Part shown: positions 1 to 10,525 of the stretch, one piece after another
Layout: the number at the start of each line of letters is the position of its first letter
How positions within the stretch are numbered: the stretch's first letter is position 1
Source of the DNA: Straminergon stramineum
Taxonomy: Eukaryota > Streptophyta > Bryopsida > Hypnales > Calliergonaceae
Length of the DNA: 64,000 bases
NCBI GenBank assembly: GCA_963920665.1
Contig: OY987264.1
Coordinates: forward strand, 31,166,906-31,230,905
Reading direction: 5' to 3'
Position numbers and translations under genes: made by a program
Notes under the pieces: generated by a model
The model's input: only the letters and a program-made list of their open reading frames with translations
Databases searched by the model: none
Told to the model about the DNA's origin: nothing

Positions 1-1205
1 ACCAACTCAAGGCTGCAAAACGTTGTCCATAACTAGAGGAAGAATTTGTCAGGTTTTGCTGGGAGTCAAGCACCAGCACCAGCACGGCACGTTGTATGGA
101 TTCATGATGCTTGTTTTATGTCCATGCTCAAAATCTTGTCCTCCTTAAGAAAGAGACATCAATCTGGATAGTTGAATTACAAGGACCAGATAGGAGCAAA
201 CTTCAGAATCAGCTTCAATTCTTCCTTAGTACCCAATTTTGTCTCTTGAGGATTTGCAAACACGGGTCTCCCAATCAGAACACATACATTCGTACATTAC
301 AGCCCGTGCTGAAAGTTTCATTGCACCAAGTTTAACAATGCCCCAATACTGCCACACAAAACATCTCAATGCCATGCCCACCAAAACACCACATTGTAAA
401 AACTGCGTTGAACTTCCGGAAGTCTCACTTGGAACGTCACCAATTCAATCCTATAAGCATGATTTATTCACTACCTTAAAATGCAATCAGCAATATGCGA
501 TCAAGATTCCCACTGCTCGAAATCCTAATTGCAATCCGCCTCCCTCCTACTGCCGCAGCGCTCAAATCCTTCTCCGATCAAGCACGTTCCTTTGCATATT
601 TCTTGCCTAAGCAGTATGCCCAAGCTCAGATCTTCCCTCGCAAGTAGCTGATGTCAAGAGATTGGATATCCAGCACTCATAACCACATTTGCTAGTCAAC
701 CAGGTGCTTAAGTCAAAGTAAATTCCCACCCGGATTTTGCACAAATTTCAGCAAATTGACTATGAATAAGGGTTCCGCATTACTCAGAGATCCTCCCAAC
801 CCTTTTCGTGCAAGAAATTGTGAATACCGAACATTGAAGTTCGAGAAATTGATAGTCCAGAAGCCTCTTCTCCGAACCCACTCCAATTTTGAAAGTCTCA
901 TTCTCCGGGCTACTGATTCCTCATGTAAGCAGCAAGCACACCATCACTGCATGTTCGTGATCTCCTGTGCCTACTTGGGGAAAGGAATTTAGCCACCCAT
1001 TACCTTTACAATTTGGATTTTGCCGAAATGCTCCTACCGAGAACTCTCTGTGATTTGGATTTCAGATGGGATTTAGTATGATATGACCACTATCGTATGA
1101 CACCCAAAATTTGACAAAGTGTCATAATTTTGTTTCTCTCAAATGCATTTGTCAATATTTGATCAAATAAAATATTTGTTGTGGTCATTTGAAGTCACTT
1201 TGAGG
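1..1205. repeat. Segmental duplication, copy A (left part)
   Basis: This stretch is a diverged copy of 47227-48470 in the same orientation; for example both begin with the shared string GCAAAACGTTGTCCATAACT. The two copies differ by many substitutions and small indels. Short reading frames match in places, such as the peptide ARAESFIAPSLTMPQYCHTK in both (239-610 here, 47465-47707 there), but frameshifts and stops differ between copies, so I do not call an intact gene. It may be a decayed coding exon plus promoter DNA. Homology stops near 1205, where an inserted element begins, and resumes at 2800. Confidence 0.8.
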
Positions 1206-1218
1206 CACCGGGGGCCAG

Positions 1219-2801
1219 CCTCAACACTAAGTCCTAGTCGGTCTGGGACTTAGGGCCGGTTTATACTTGGGGCCAGATTGAAGGCTGGCCGAAACTCTCC
1301 AAGTTTGAGCCAGTAGGGTCCCTCGATTTTGCCAAATCTAGCCCAAGAGCTTTATACTTGGGGCCGGCCGGAACTACAACTCATCCTACATGTTGCCTTA
1401 GATGGTATGGTTTTGGCGCCAAACCATCCGGCCCCAAGGGGGCAATTAGGACAAGGTTTTGGGTGGCCCGAACTCCCATCTAGGGCTAGATTAGAGCCAG
1501 ATTGATCTCCTTTGTTGGATTGTACAAATCTCCACCGTATACCAATGCAAAGTCTTTTAATTTATTTTCTTTCTTGGTACATGAACTCAAGAAACTTCCT
1601 CCCATCTCTGTTGTTCATTTTTTTTTAATCTTTATTCTTGAACCACATGGACTGTTTCCGTTGAAGGGAGGGTGTGTGTTGAATTTTGGGGAGCACTGGG
1701 GGTTGAGTTGAAGAAGGCTTGCTTGTAAGCCTATTACGAGCTTAATGTATATTTTAATTTAAGTTTAATATTATATACAATTGCTCTAACCAATGCAATG
1801 TTGATTGGGTATGATTGACTTGTGATGCTCTAATTCAAATTATTGACGTTTAATAAATTAAATTAAAATTAAAATTAATGATCATAAATAAGAAATATTG
1901 AAAAAAAAATATTATTAATAAAACTTCATACAATAACCTAATAGTTCTACCATATATTTCTTTTCTTGGTATGTTAAATACCTTTTACATTACCAAAGTA
2001 GATTTTAGCTCCTTGGTTGATTAGTTTTTATAATTTATTTAGCTTTCCAATTAATTTTTTCAATGAATTTATCATTTCTAATGACATATACTTGAAAAAA
2101 GAATATGATTAAGAAAGATTACGGTACTAGAAATAACATGTACAGTTTACATTTATCATTGAATTCATTCAAGTTCTCACAATAAAAAAATTCATTAAAA
2201 AAAATTGAAAATATAGATTTATAAAAGAGATAAAAATGAGATATTTTCTATAATTATGTGTTTAGTTATGTGATTACTTTCAACCCCCTATAGTGACAAG
2301 ACGAAAATTATTTTTTTCTTGAAATTCTTAAAATCCTCATGAAAATAAATGACAACTATTTTAAAGCTTCAATTATAGTTCCAATGTTAACTCTAGATTC
2401 AACATCAAGTGAAAGGAAAAGGTTCAAAAGAAGTAAAAAATCTCTCTCTTCTTTTCCAAATAGATAAAATAGCAAGAGAAAGGGAAAGGTTCAAAATAAA
2501 TAAAAACACTCTTTTTTCTATTTTTGAAATAGAATAAATAGAAAGAAAGGAAAAAAAAATTAAATAGAAAAGAAACGAAGAGAAAGGTAAACATGCATGT
2601 TTTCATATTTTTTAATTGAGCATTGAGAAAATCCAAGAGCACATGAATTGAAAATTGGGACTTAGAATCTGACCCAAGGGCTTTACATTAACTGGGGCCG
2701 GATGGAAAAACTGGGGCCGGATTGTGGGCCGGATTGAAGGCAAATCCGGCCAGCCTTCCATCCGGCCCAAGGCATAGTATAAACCAGGCCTTGTTAGTGC
2801 C
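1219..2801. mobile_element. TIR element inserted into duplication copy A
   Basis: Copy B (48480-48500) lacks this whole block, so copy A holds an insertion of about 1.6 kb. Near its ends are inverted repeats: GGTTTATACTTGGGGCC-type sequence followed by GAAGGCTGGCC at 1253-1291, and its reverse complement at 2747-2790. The target string ending GGGCCAG lies on both sides (1209-1218 and 2804-2813), suggesting a duplicated target of about 9-10 bp, as Mutator-like elements make. The exact ends are uncertain, because a CACTAA-like string outside the clear inverted repeat may be the true tip. The interior is AT-rich and has no transposase-like reading frame. Confidence 0.65.
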
Positions 2802-3480
2802 AAGGGTGGGCCAGTGGGATCCGTTTCCGTGTTTCTCGGAATTAGGTTTCACACTTCCGGCGGCTCCTTATCTTTCGCACTTCCGGTGGCTCCTTCTCTT
2901 TCGAAGTTCCGGTTGCTCCTTCTCCGCGAGCGACGATGAGTGAGCTGCTGCGAGGATTCAAGCAGTGGAGCGCTTTGCTATGGGTCAGAAGAAGCTGGTG
3001 TAACTAAGTCCCAAGAGAGCCTCAAAGCTGACCCCGGTCAAGACGGTAGGTGATCAAACCCTAGCCTCGAGATTTCCTCTCGGAGGATTCCATCTGGTGG
3101 GGTGTACCCATCAGCCGGACCTCGGTTATTTTCCTGGAGGATGAACTCGGTGCATCGCTTTCGATTTCCTGGGGTTTAGATCCCGTATTGGTGCTTGTCA
3201 CGAGTGTGTACTAGTGGTGCGTTTCAGAGATTTGTCGCACTAGATATGTGAAGAGTTATGAAGGCTGGGGTTTTGCTTGTCTGGCCCTTCCGAGTTTTGT
3301 GCATTCACTTGTCGACTTCGATCGAACCATTTTTCTTGCCAGAAATACTAGGTTGGATAGGACGTATTTCAGATCAGTGGTTCGCACACGCCGTGCATAC
3401 AGTTGCGGTATGCTTAGATCCAGGCAGACTGACAGTGTTTTGTAAAATTGGTGGTTTCAATCTGAGTAGCAAGACCCCCT
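2802..3480 (+). repeat. Segmental duplication, copy A (right part, 5'-gene-like)
   Basis: Continuation of copy A after the insertion. It matches 48490-48830, and from about 3190 it matches the diverged third copy A' at 5105-5320. It is GC-richer than its surroundings and looks like a promoter/5' leader: a short ATG frame (2936-3007), then a GTAGGT donor-like site after GTCAAGACG near 3046. Downstream similarity between A and A' includes the shared stretch around ATCGAACC and TATTTCAGATC (3320-3380 versus 5220-5280). Confidence 0.6.
2936..3007 (+). CDS. 23-codon conserved short ORF (first exon or leader peptide), copy A
   Basis: The frame starts MSELLRGFKQWSALL and runs 23 codons to TAA. Copy B (48581-48652) encodes MSELLRGFKEWSALL. 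Over these first 15 codons most nucleotide differences are synonymous (CTG/CTC, CGA/AGG, TTG/TTA, CTA/TTA), and one changes Q to E. The last eight codons differ more. This pattern suggests past protein-level constraint. It could be a leader peptide or the first coding exon of a larger gene, since AG|GTGTAA near its end resembles a weak donor. I do not recognise the family. Confidence 0.4.
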   Translation: MSELLRGFKQWSALLWVRRSWCN

Positions 3481-3782
3481 CCCCGCCACACATTTTCTTT
3501 TGTTGCCGTGGCACGTCATGGAACGGTCCATCTACAGCAGGTGGTGGAGCAAAGTCCATCCTTTGTTTTGAAACAAAAAGGTGCAGGCTCTATAGTGACT
3601 CAAAGATTTTGCTCTTCAGCATCTGGATACCAAGTCCGCAATTGTCATGCCCTAAGCTGAAATGCAGAAGTCGTCAAATACCACGTTGGATCTGGTGGTC
3701 TGTTCTACTACATTTTTTCAATTCCATCCAAGCAAGGGTTAGGACTTGGTAGATCTTTCTTATTATATTAAACTGCTATTAA

Positions 3783-4013
3783 CCCATAGACGAAGCGGAG
3801 GACGTTTTTGGTCCGATGAATGAGAAGTAATTCTCTTATGTAGGACAGAAATACAACTATTCATCCTCGGAATTAGGGGTGGAAAGGGGAGATCTTCTAC
3901 AGTAGTTTGACTCCCAATGAATATTTTTGGTGTTTTTTAAAGTAAATGATGTCACACGGTTACACTGTTTCAAAAGGGCTGATTACCACGGTCACCAGCC
4001 CCGCGTTTAAGTG
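3783..4013. mobile_element. Short TTAA-flanked MITE, family 2, copy 1
   Basis: A block of about 230 bp flanked by TTAA at 3779-3782 and 4014-4017. A second copy lies at 45711-45931, also flanked by TTAA. Shared internal strings include AACTATTCATC, GGAGATCTTCT and GTAAATGATGTCACA/GTAGATGATGTCACA. The ends are only loosely inverted. No coding capacity. Confidence 0.55.
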
Positions 4014-4017
4014 TTAA

Positions 4018-4600
4018 ACACAAATGAAAAAATATAGTTACAAAATATTATGAATTGGCATCTTTTCTTACAAACGATTGGCTGTAAGTTATGTGGAGGC
4101 AGAAAAGTCTACGCTGAGTGGATCCCACTGCGGTCAGGATGTCCTCCGATATCAGACAAGGCTCGAGTCCAAAGGACTGAAAACCCTCGCAAGTCCGAAT
4201 CAGTCTGGCATCGGAGACTTTGTTCTGGCCTTCGGCAGTCTGTCGTCGCTGTTCCGAGTGTTCCGGCCGAGTGCGCGTCTCTGTACGCAAACCCTAAGCT
4301 GTGGTCTCGGCGCCTAGAGGAGGTCGGAACCAGGCTTTTCCTTTTGTGTGCAAGCCACTCTCCTCTCTTCACGTTAAGAATTCATCAGTTGCTTGATCAT
4401 TTCGCAGTATGATCTCGTCTGTCGCGTACTATGGCTTGCTCCGACGTCTGATGACAGCAGCCAAGCCCTTGCTCTGGCTTGCTCCGAATTGAAATTCGTG
4501 TCTGTCATGGCGGCCTTTAGTTGTGCGTGCAATGTCAAATTTCGTCTTTTTCTTTTCTTTTCTCCCAACGTCAAACTTCTCTAGCTGACTTTGAACTCCA
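4018..4600. other. GC-rich island, no gene recognised
   Basis: Composition rises sharply relative to neighbours, and several overlapping frames are open on both strands (4048-4574), which is expected from base composition alone. None has a recognisable domain. The position, just upstream of copy A', fits promoter or 5' leader DNA. Confidence 0.3.
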
Positions 4601-5330
4601 GAAGAAGCACGGATAGCTAAGAAGCTCTTCATCTTGGCCTATGTAGACGCATAAGACGCGAGCTTCGCCTGTGTCTCCTCGTCTTGGAACGAGGCCGAAG
4701 CTCCTGAAACCCCCAAGCAGATTCACGGAGTCTGTTTTTTGGGCAGATGAAGCGCGGGTAGCCCCCGAGCAGTATCAAGGCTGGCCCGCCAAGACCGTCT
4801 TCGAACCCTAGCCTCTTGGTAGTCGCTCGGAGGATTCGATATGGGGGTATGTACGCAGCCGAAGTCTGCCGATTTCCTAGATTGCTGAGGCTTTTATCAT
4901 CATTTATTGTGACTGTGTTCCAACTTCTGTAGCAGATCCTGCTTCTTTGCCCGACAAATGTTCTCGATACATGTCCCTGCATTGAGAGTGAAAGAAAGTT
5001 CTTTGATGGTGTTTATTCTAGAAGTTTCTGAGACCGGAGTATTCTGTCGAGGGTGGAGGTTCAGCAAGTTGACGTGGCTGCATTCCATTCTTTGCTTGGC
5101 AGTTTTTGTGCTGTAATGTTGGTGTAGTGGCGGTCTTTGGAGATTTATCACACTTCTATATGAAGGATGGTGTTTAGCTTGTCAGGCTTGTAGAAGTTTT
5201 GTGTATATACGTCATGATTGATCGAACCCGCTTTTTTGCGGGGGATGTCAGAAGGGATAGCATGTATTACAGATCTGTGGTTTGCAACTCTGTGTGTGAA
5301 GTGGAGGACTGATTAGAGCGAGACACGCTT
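4600..5330 (+). repeat. Third, diverged copy A' of the 5'-gene-like duplication
   Basis: Around 4740-4880 the order of landmarks in copies A and B recurs: GGGCAGATGAAGC, then CTAGCCTC, then GCTCGGAGGATTCGATATGG. Similarity to A continues at 5105-5320. The short ATG frame is not preserved here. A and A' are in tandem about 1.9 kb apart, upstream of the HNL gene. Confidence 0.5.
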
Positions 5331-5877
5331 CAGGTCATTCGTGAGTTCGTTGTTTACAATCTGAATGGGCATTGGTCCCTGGCTACGACTGTGTTCACGT
5401 TGGCAGGGAACTTGTCGGAGGTAGATTCTCGCGAGCATTTCCTTGCTTTCTTCGTTTTGGAGCAGGAAGGGGTGGTCTCGAGTTGGTGAATGGTCCGGAA
5501 AGCATCTGTGGTGAAGACGAAGAAAACGTTTTGCACTGGTGTTCTCATATGGTCCATTTGTGTTCCAAGGTGTAGAGGCACGGACGATCCTTGAAGTGAT
5601 CGAGGTTGATACCATTCTGACAAGGACTTCAGAGGACGTCAGAAATTGACTGCAATTGGGCGGAAAATAAACGACAACAAGCAGGGGTGATTTACCGCTT
5701 CAACCTCGTGCTCAAGTGTCTGCGGAATAGGACGTCCTTGTATGGCTATCTCTACTGAGCTTGGTGCAATGAGAATCCGGGACTAGGCGAGCCCTTGCCT
5801 TGGCGATGTGTAGGACCTACTATGTGGTATTTTGAATCTTGTAGATTCAAGTGTAAAATCTTGCATTTCCAGAAACA
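5331..5877. other. No gene recognised
   Basis: Moderately GC-rich sequence between copy A' and a small ORF. A TTGCATTTCCAG string at 5861-5872 is a good acceptor-like site just before the next entry, so this stretch may be an intron of an untranslated leader. Nothing else is supported. Confidence 0.3.
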
Positions 5878-6108
5878 GTGAGATGTGCTGAAGAAGCATT
5901 TGCTAGACCTACTTTGGAAATTGAAGAAGAAAGGATCTATGAAAAAAGCGGAATGTCAACTCAACAAAGGAGAATCAGCATCTCCCAGGAGCGGACAAGA
6001 AGGCTAACAAATGGCATTGACATGATGAGGGTACTTCTGAGCGTGCATGGAAACAAAGCTGTGCACGAACTTCTCCAAGGTTTTTTTGGGAAAGTTATGA
6101 CTGTTTAG
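5873..6108 (+). CDS. Possible exon or small ORF of unknown function
   Basis: An open frame of about 77 codons follows an acceptor-like TTTCCAG and ends at TAG 6106-6108. The peptide is charged and helix-prone, with a basic stretch (RRISISQERTRRL). No ATG opens it; the first in-frame ATG is at GMSTQQ. It lies 850 bp upstream of the HNL start and may belong to an upstream exon or to nothing. I do not recognise a family. Confidence 0.25.
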
Positions 6109-6956
6109 GTAGATCTTGAAATGCCAGACCTTCGACCACTCTCGTTGTTGAGAGTGGCAATTCTTAGAACGTGGCACCTAATTTTCTTGGTGGAGCCTTA
6201 TGAAGTTGGGGAGACTGATCGTTGCAAATGTGGGTGAAAACCGCCCTGACCCCTCTTGAGAACGGCGAATTTCCATAGATTCTTTAGTCTGGAGAATTCT
6301 TGGTAGTTGGACAAGCAACTAATGAGCATTTCTTGGACAATCAGTTTTTGTCAGCACTGAATGGTAAGTCTTCGATAGAAGCTCTCAATCGTTGTACCCT
6401 TAGAAGGTCACTCTAGCATTTATGCATATTATTGAGTGCCTTGTGTGAGGACTCATTGTGAAAATTGTACCCATTGGGATGGTGATGTTTTCATCGTTAC
6501 ATTGAAGTCTAGAGCGGAGGATGATCTCTTATTATCTTTTGTGGATCACTTTCGGTGTATTCTGACATGGTTTTGCTTTCATGGATGTTGCCACATTGTG
6601 ATCATTGTAGGTTTTATCTTCATGTGGTTGATTTTGTGATGGCAAATGAAGGCCCACATAGAGCATGTGTTGACATGGATTGTGTGTTTTCTTTGGCGAG
6701 TCAACTTTGTCCAAGACCATTCGGTTTCTTCCATTTTGGAGGTTCATTCCATTGACTCAACTCCCTCCTTGCTCTTTATAGTGAGCATGTTAAAGGTTTG
6801 TTCATAGTATGGTTGAAGGATTGGTCCATTGTGAGCAAGTCAATGTTTAGTTCAAATTAGGTTTGAAGAAATTGTTTCTTGTTGTTCTTGATATGGTTTT
6901 GCCCTTTAGGATCTTGTTGACATTGTGATTGTTGATGAGAATTAGGTACAAGTGGC
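6109..6956. other. 5' flank of the HNL gene
   Basis: T-rich and GT-rich DNA with short unconvincing frames (6436-6639, 6555-6755). It probably holds the promoter and/or 5' leader of the HNL gene. No clear TATA box or transcription start could be assigned. Confidence 0.3.
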
Positions 6957-7115
6957 ATGACATCTTCATCGGATACCACTAGTTGTGCTCATGGGAACCA
7001 GGTATGTATTTTCTAATTCTACAGTGTATTGGGAAATTTGCATAGCATCATCAAGGAATGCATGTGAGAAGTTGCTAATTGATTTTCAAGTTCTTATTGT
7101 TCTTGTCTTTTGCAG

Positions 7116-7757
7116 TTGTGTGATGCTGTTTATGCTTTCTATGAGCCCCAAGAGCAAGTAGATGTTGAAATAGTCTTCATTCACGACCTAGAGTTTGATG
7201 GGTCTAAAGAAGCATATTGGAAGACTTGGTTGGCTAGGGATGGGACACAAGACAATTGTTGGCCAGAGACATGGTTGGTGGAGAAATTTCCCCATGCAAG
7301 AATTCTCTCCTTGTCTTATGATGCTAATGTTGTGCAAACATCAACGTCAGGGAGGATGCATCCATATTGCTTGGGAGAGAGTTTAGTTCAAGAGATGACC
7401 TTAGTTGGAGTAGGGCAACAAGGTTGTCCTGTTTTTTTTGTATGCCATGGTTTGGGAGGCTTGGTGGCAAAGCAGATTGTGGTAACTGCAGCTCAAGACT
7501 TTCAAGGGGATGAAGAAGTTCAAAGTTTGCTCCAAAATTTATGAGCATTCTATTTTTATGCCACACCTCATGGTGGAGCACAAGTTGGCTTGTCACAATG
7601 GAATTTGTTGGGTGCACATGGTCCTTGGATGAGTTATCTCAAGGTGTTTAGTCCTGAAGTTGGTCGACTTAACTCTCAATTTGAACACATACATCGAGAA
7701 GTCTACAACAATGGTTGGTTGTGTTTTAATGTCGGCGAGAGGGATGATACAACACAT
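7116..7757 (+). other. Integrated alpha/beta-hydrolase exon of the HNL gene (predicted inactive)
   Basis: This exon aligns residue for residue with exon 2 of the minus-strand gene at 39259-41031: DAVY, VEIVF-H, EAYWKTW, CWP, LSYD, LGESLVQ, FVCH-LGG, FYATPH, ELGRLN/EVGRLN. Two catalytic positions differ. The oxyanion-loop HG is HD, and the nucleophile Ser of HSLGG is Gly. The TGA at 7542 falls between the elbow and the FYATPH motif, and the frame after it is fully conserved. Confidence 0.85.
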
Positions 7758-10525
7758 GTGAGTATCTACTTTTGTTTATTCCTTGCATTGAGTTGAATGC
7801 TAGTATTCTTTGTAGTTCAACCGTTTGTCCTTAGTCTTGAGTTTCTTTTGGGTCATGCTAACTACTTTTGAATGTTTTATGTTTATCCTTATTTTTATTA
7901 TTGAATCATTGTTTCTTGTTGAATAGGGAAGAATATTTGTTCCAGAGTCATCTGCTCGACAAGTTGGGTATGGCTTTTTGTCCTTAGGTGTGAATCATTT
8001 TGATATTTGTAGACCACAAAGCCAAATAGATAGTGGCTATCAATCCTTGACAAAATTGGTTTCGAAGGTGATCAAAGTTCATGAAGACAAGCAACATTGC
8101 CCATTGGATCTTCCCAATGGTTTGGTGGGAATGGACAAGAAGATGGAAATTATTGGTAAAAAGCTTGGAGCCATTTCCATCTTGGGCCTTGTTGGAATGG
8201 GTGGAATTGGAAAGACTACGATAAGCAAATATGTATTCAATTCACAAGCCAAGTTCTATGATAAAGCATGTTTTTTACAAGATGTGAGATCCAAGGGTAT
8301 GGCATCTATTCAAAAGGAGCTATTGTTAGAGTTATGTGGTGTAAAGGTGGGCATCATAGATCATGTGAGTCTAGACCACCTTCAGAGCATCAAGCAATGC
8401 ATAATGGGAAAGAAAGTGTTGATTGTAATTGATGATGTGGGAGATTCTGAAACCCTTCAAGGTTTGCAAGTGCCTTCATTTCAAAGGAGCCTAAGCAATG
8501 GAAGCCAAGTGATTGTGACATGTCGCAATCGTCAAGTATTGGATAACCTTATAGTTATGGAAGGATTAACAAATGTGGAAATAATGGATGTTGAATTCCT
8601 AAATGATGATCAAGCTTTGGAGTTGTTTCGATACCATGCATTTTGTGGTATTGAGGACAAAGATGATGAAATGGAAGACCTTGAGGTTTTGGCTGTAGCT
8701 ACAACCAAGGCATGTGGTGGTCTCCCACTAAGTTTGGAGGTTATTGGGCAACATTTACGAAAGCAACACTTTCACTCTATTGAACTCCGGAAGGACATGT
8801 GGGAAGAGGCATTGAGGAAATTGCGTAAGGCTCAATCTTTCGATGGTGGTGATGAGAATGAAGTTTTGTGGAAGAGGCTAAAGATTAGCTATGACGATTT
8901 GTCCAATGACACCAAGAGTATGTTTTTGGACTTTGCTTGTTTCTTTTGTGAAAAAAGTTCAATGGAATTGAGTGAACAATCAATTGGGTGGATTTGGAAT
9001 TCACCTATTGGATTGCAAAACTTACTTACAAGATCTCTAATTAAAATTGATGGTATTGATTATTTGGGAGGCCGTTCTTTCACAATGCATGACCAATTGC
9101 GGGATATGGGTCGTGGAATAGTGAAGGATTTATCGCTTGAGAGAATGCAAGTGTCTTTGAAAAACGTGACCCGATTATGGGAGGCCAAGGAGGTTGTGAG
9201 TTTTTTGGAAGAGAATGAGGTGATTCTTTTGTGATGGAAATTTGAAATTGCTTTTTGTACACCACTTGAAACCATAAGTTTGATGTGTTGAAGGATTGTA
9301 ATTGCATCTTGTTGAATTAATTTGTTTTATTTGTAGGTTATGGTATAAATTTTTTCTTTATTTGATTATTTTGCAGGGTTCAGGAATTGTGGAGGGAATA
9401 TCATTACACAATTGTTTTGAATTAGCCACTCTTCAATCACCAGCAAATCCAAGGCTCATGGGAATAGAACTTACCATCCAACAATTTGATAGGCTAAGGT
9501 TGTTAGATTTGACAAGTTGTGGAATGAATGTTGTAGAATTTTGTTTGAGGAAGTGTTCGGAGGAGCTATCCTGGCTTTGTTTGGATAGGGTTAAAATCAT
9601 GGGTATGCCTCATGCTATTGAAGCAATTGGATTCAATACAAGGTTGCGTGTGCTTCAAATGAGAAATTGTTATTCTATGGAGGAACTTCCAACATCAATT
9701 GGCAACTTGGTTCACCTTTTGGAGCTTGATCTTGGATGTTGCTTAAGACTACGAAGTCTTCCGTCTGAGATTGGGTACTTAAAACGACTCAAGAAATTCG
9801 AGCTTGAGGACTGCAAATCTTTGAAAGAAGTTCCTGCTAGTGTGAGTCAATTGAGCAATCTTGAGTACCTTGACCTAAGTGGGTGTTCAAATTTGGTAAG
9901 CATGGTTGAGTTTGAAACACAAATGGATCACCTTTCTGAGTTGGATTTGAGTGGTTGCTATGGCCTTCGAATCCCATTCAAATCTTTGGACAAATTATAC
10001 AAACTTCGTACTTTGAATATGGATGGATGTAAAGGCTTGGTTATAGAGAACCCATCCGAATCATTTGGACATCTATCATGACTTACTAAGCTCAATCTAA
10101 GGTCATGTGATAGCCTTATTTCCGGATTTTGTGTGGGGATTTTTAATGGAGAGCACGCACAAAAGGAGTTGGAAAGATTATGGGACCAAACAATTGAGAG
10201 TTTCTCAACTCGCCTTCAGGAGGTGCACCTCCCTGTTATTTCCCAAGTTGGTTTTCCTACTCGCCATAAACTCAAGATTCTTGTGGTTTACAATAGCTTC
10301 CATTTAAAAGAGTTGCCTCCATGTTTGGGAGCCCTCACTCAATTAGAAAAGCTCATAGTATGTGACATTAAACCTGGTTACTTGAAGAAGCTTCCAAACT
10401 CAATATGTAGTTTGGTGAAGTTAAAAGTGCTCCAACTTTCTAATTTTGGGGCATTGGACAAGTTGCCTAACCAATTAGGGCATCTATCCTTGTTAAAGAC
10501 TTTGGAAATTGATGGTATGAGACAA

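Noticed and set aside
1..620. Pentatricopeptide-repeat or other known coding gene in the left-end duplication
   Set aside because: Some short frames look protein-like, but the two copies are frameshifted relative to each other and no repeat periodicity could be shown.
756..992. Shared frame ending HHC(M/T)FVISCAYLGKG in copies A and B
   Set aside because: Upstream the two copies are in different frames, so openness is probably by descent of non-coding DNA.
5878..6108. bHLH-like reading of the basic stretch RRISISQERTRRL
   Set aside because: The spacing and conserved residues of a bHLH domain are not present; kept only as an unknown ORF.
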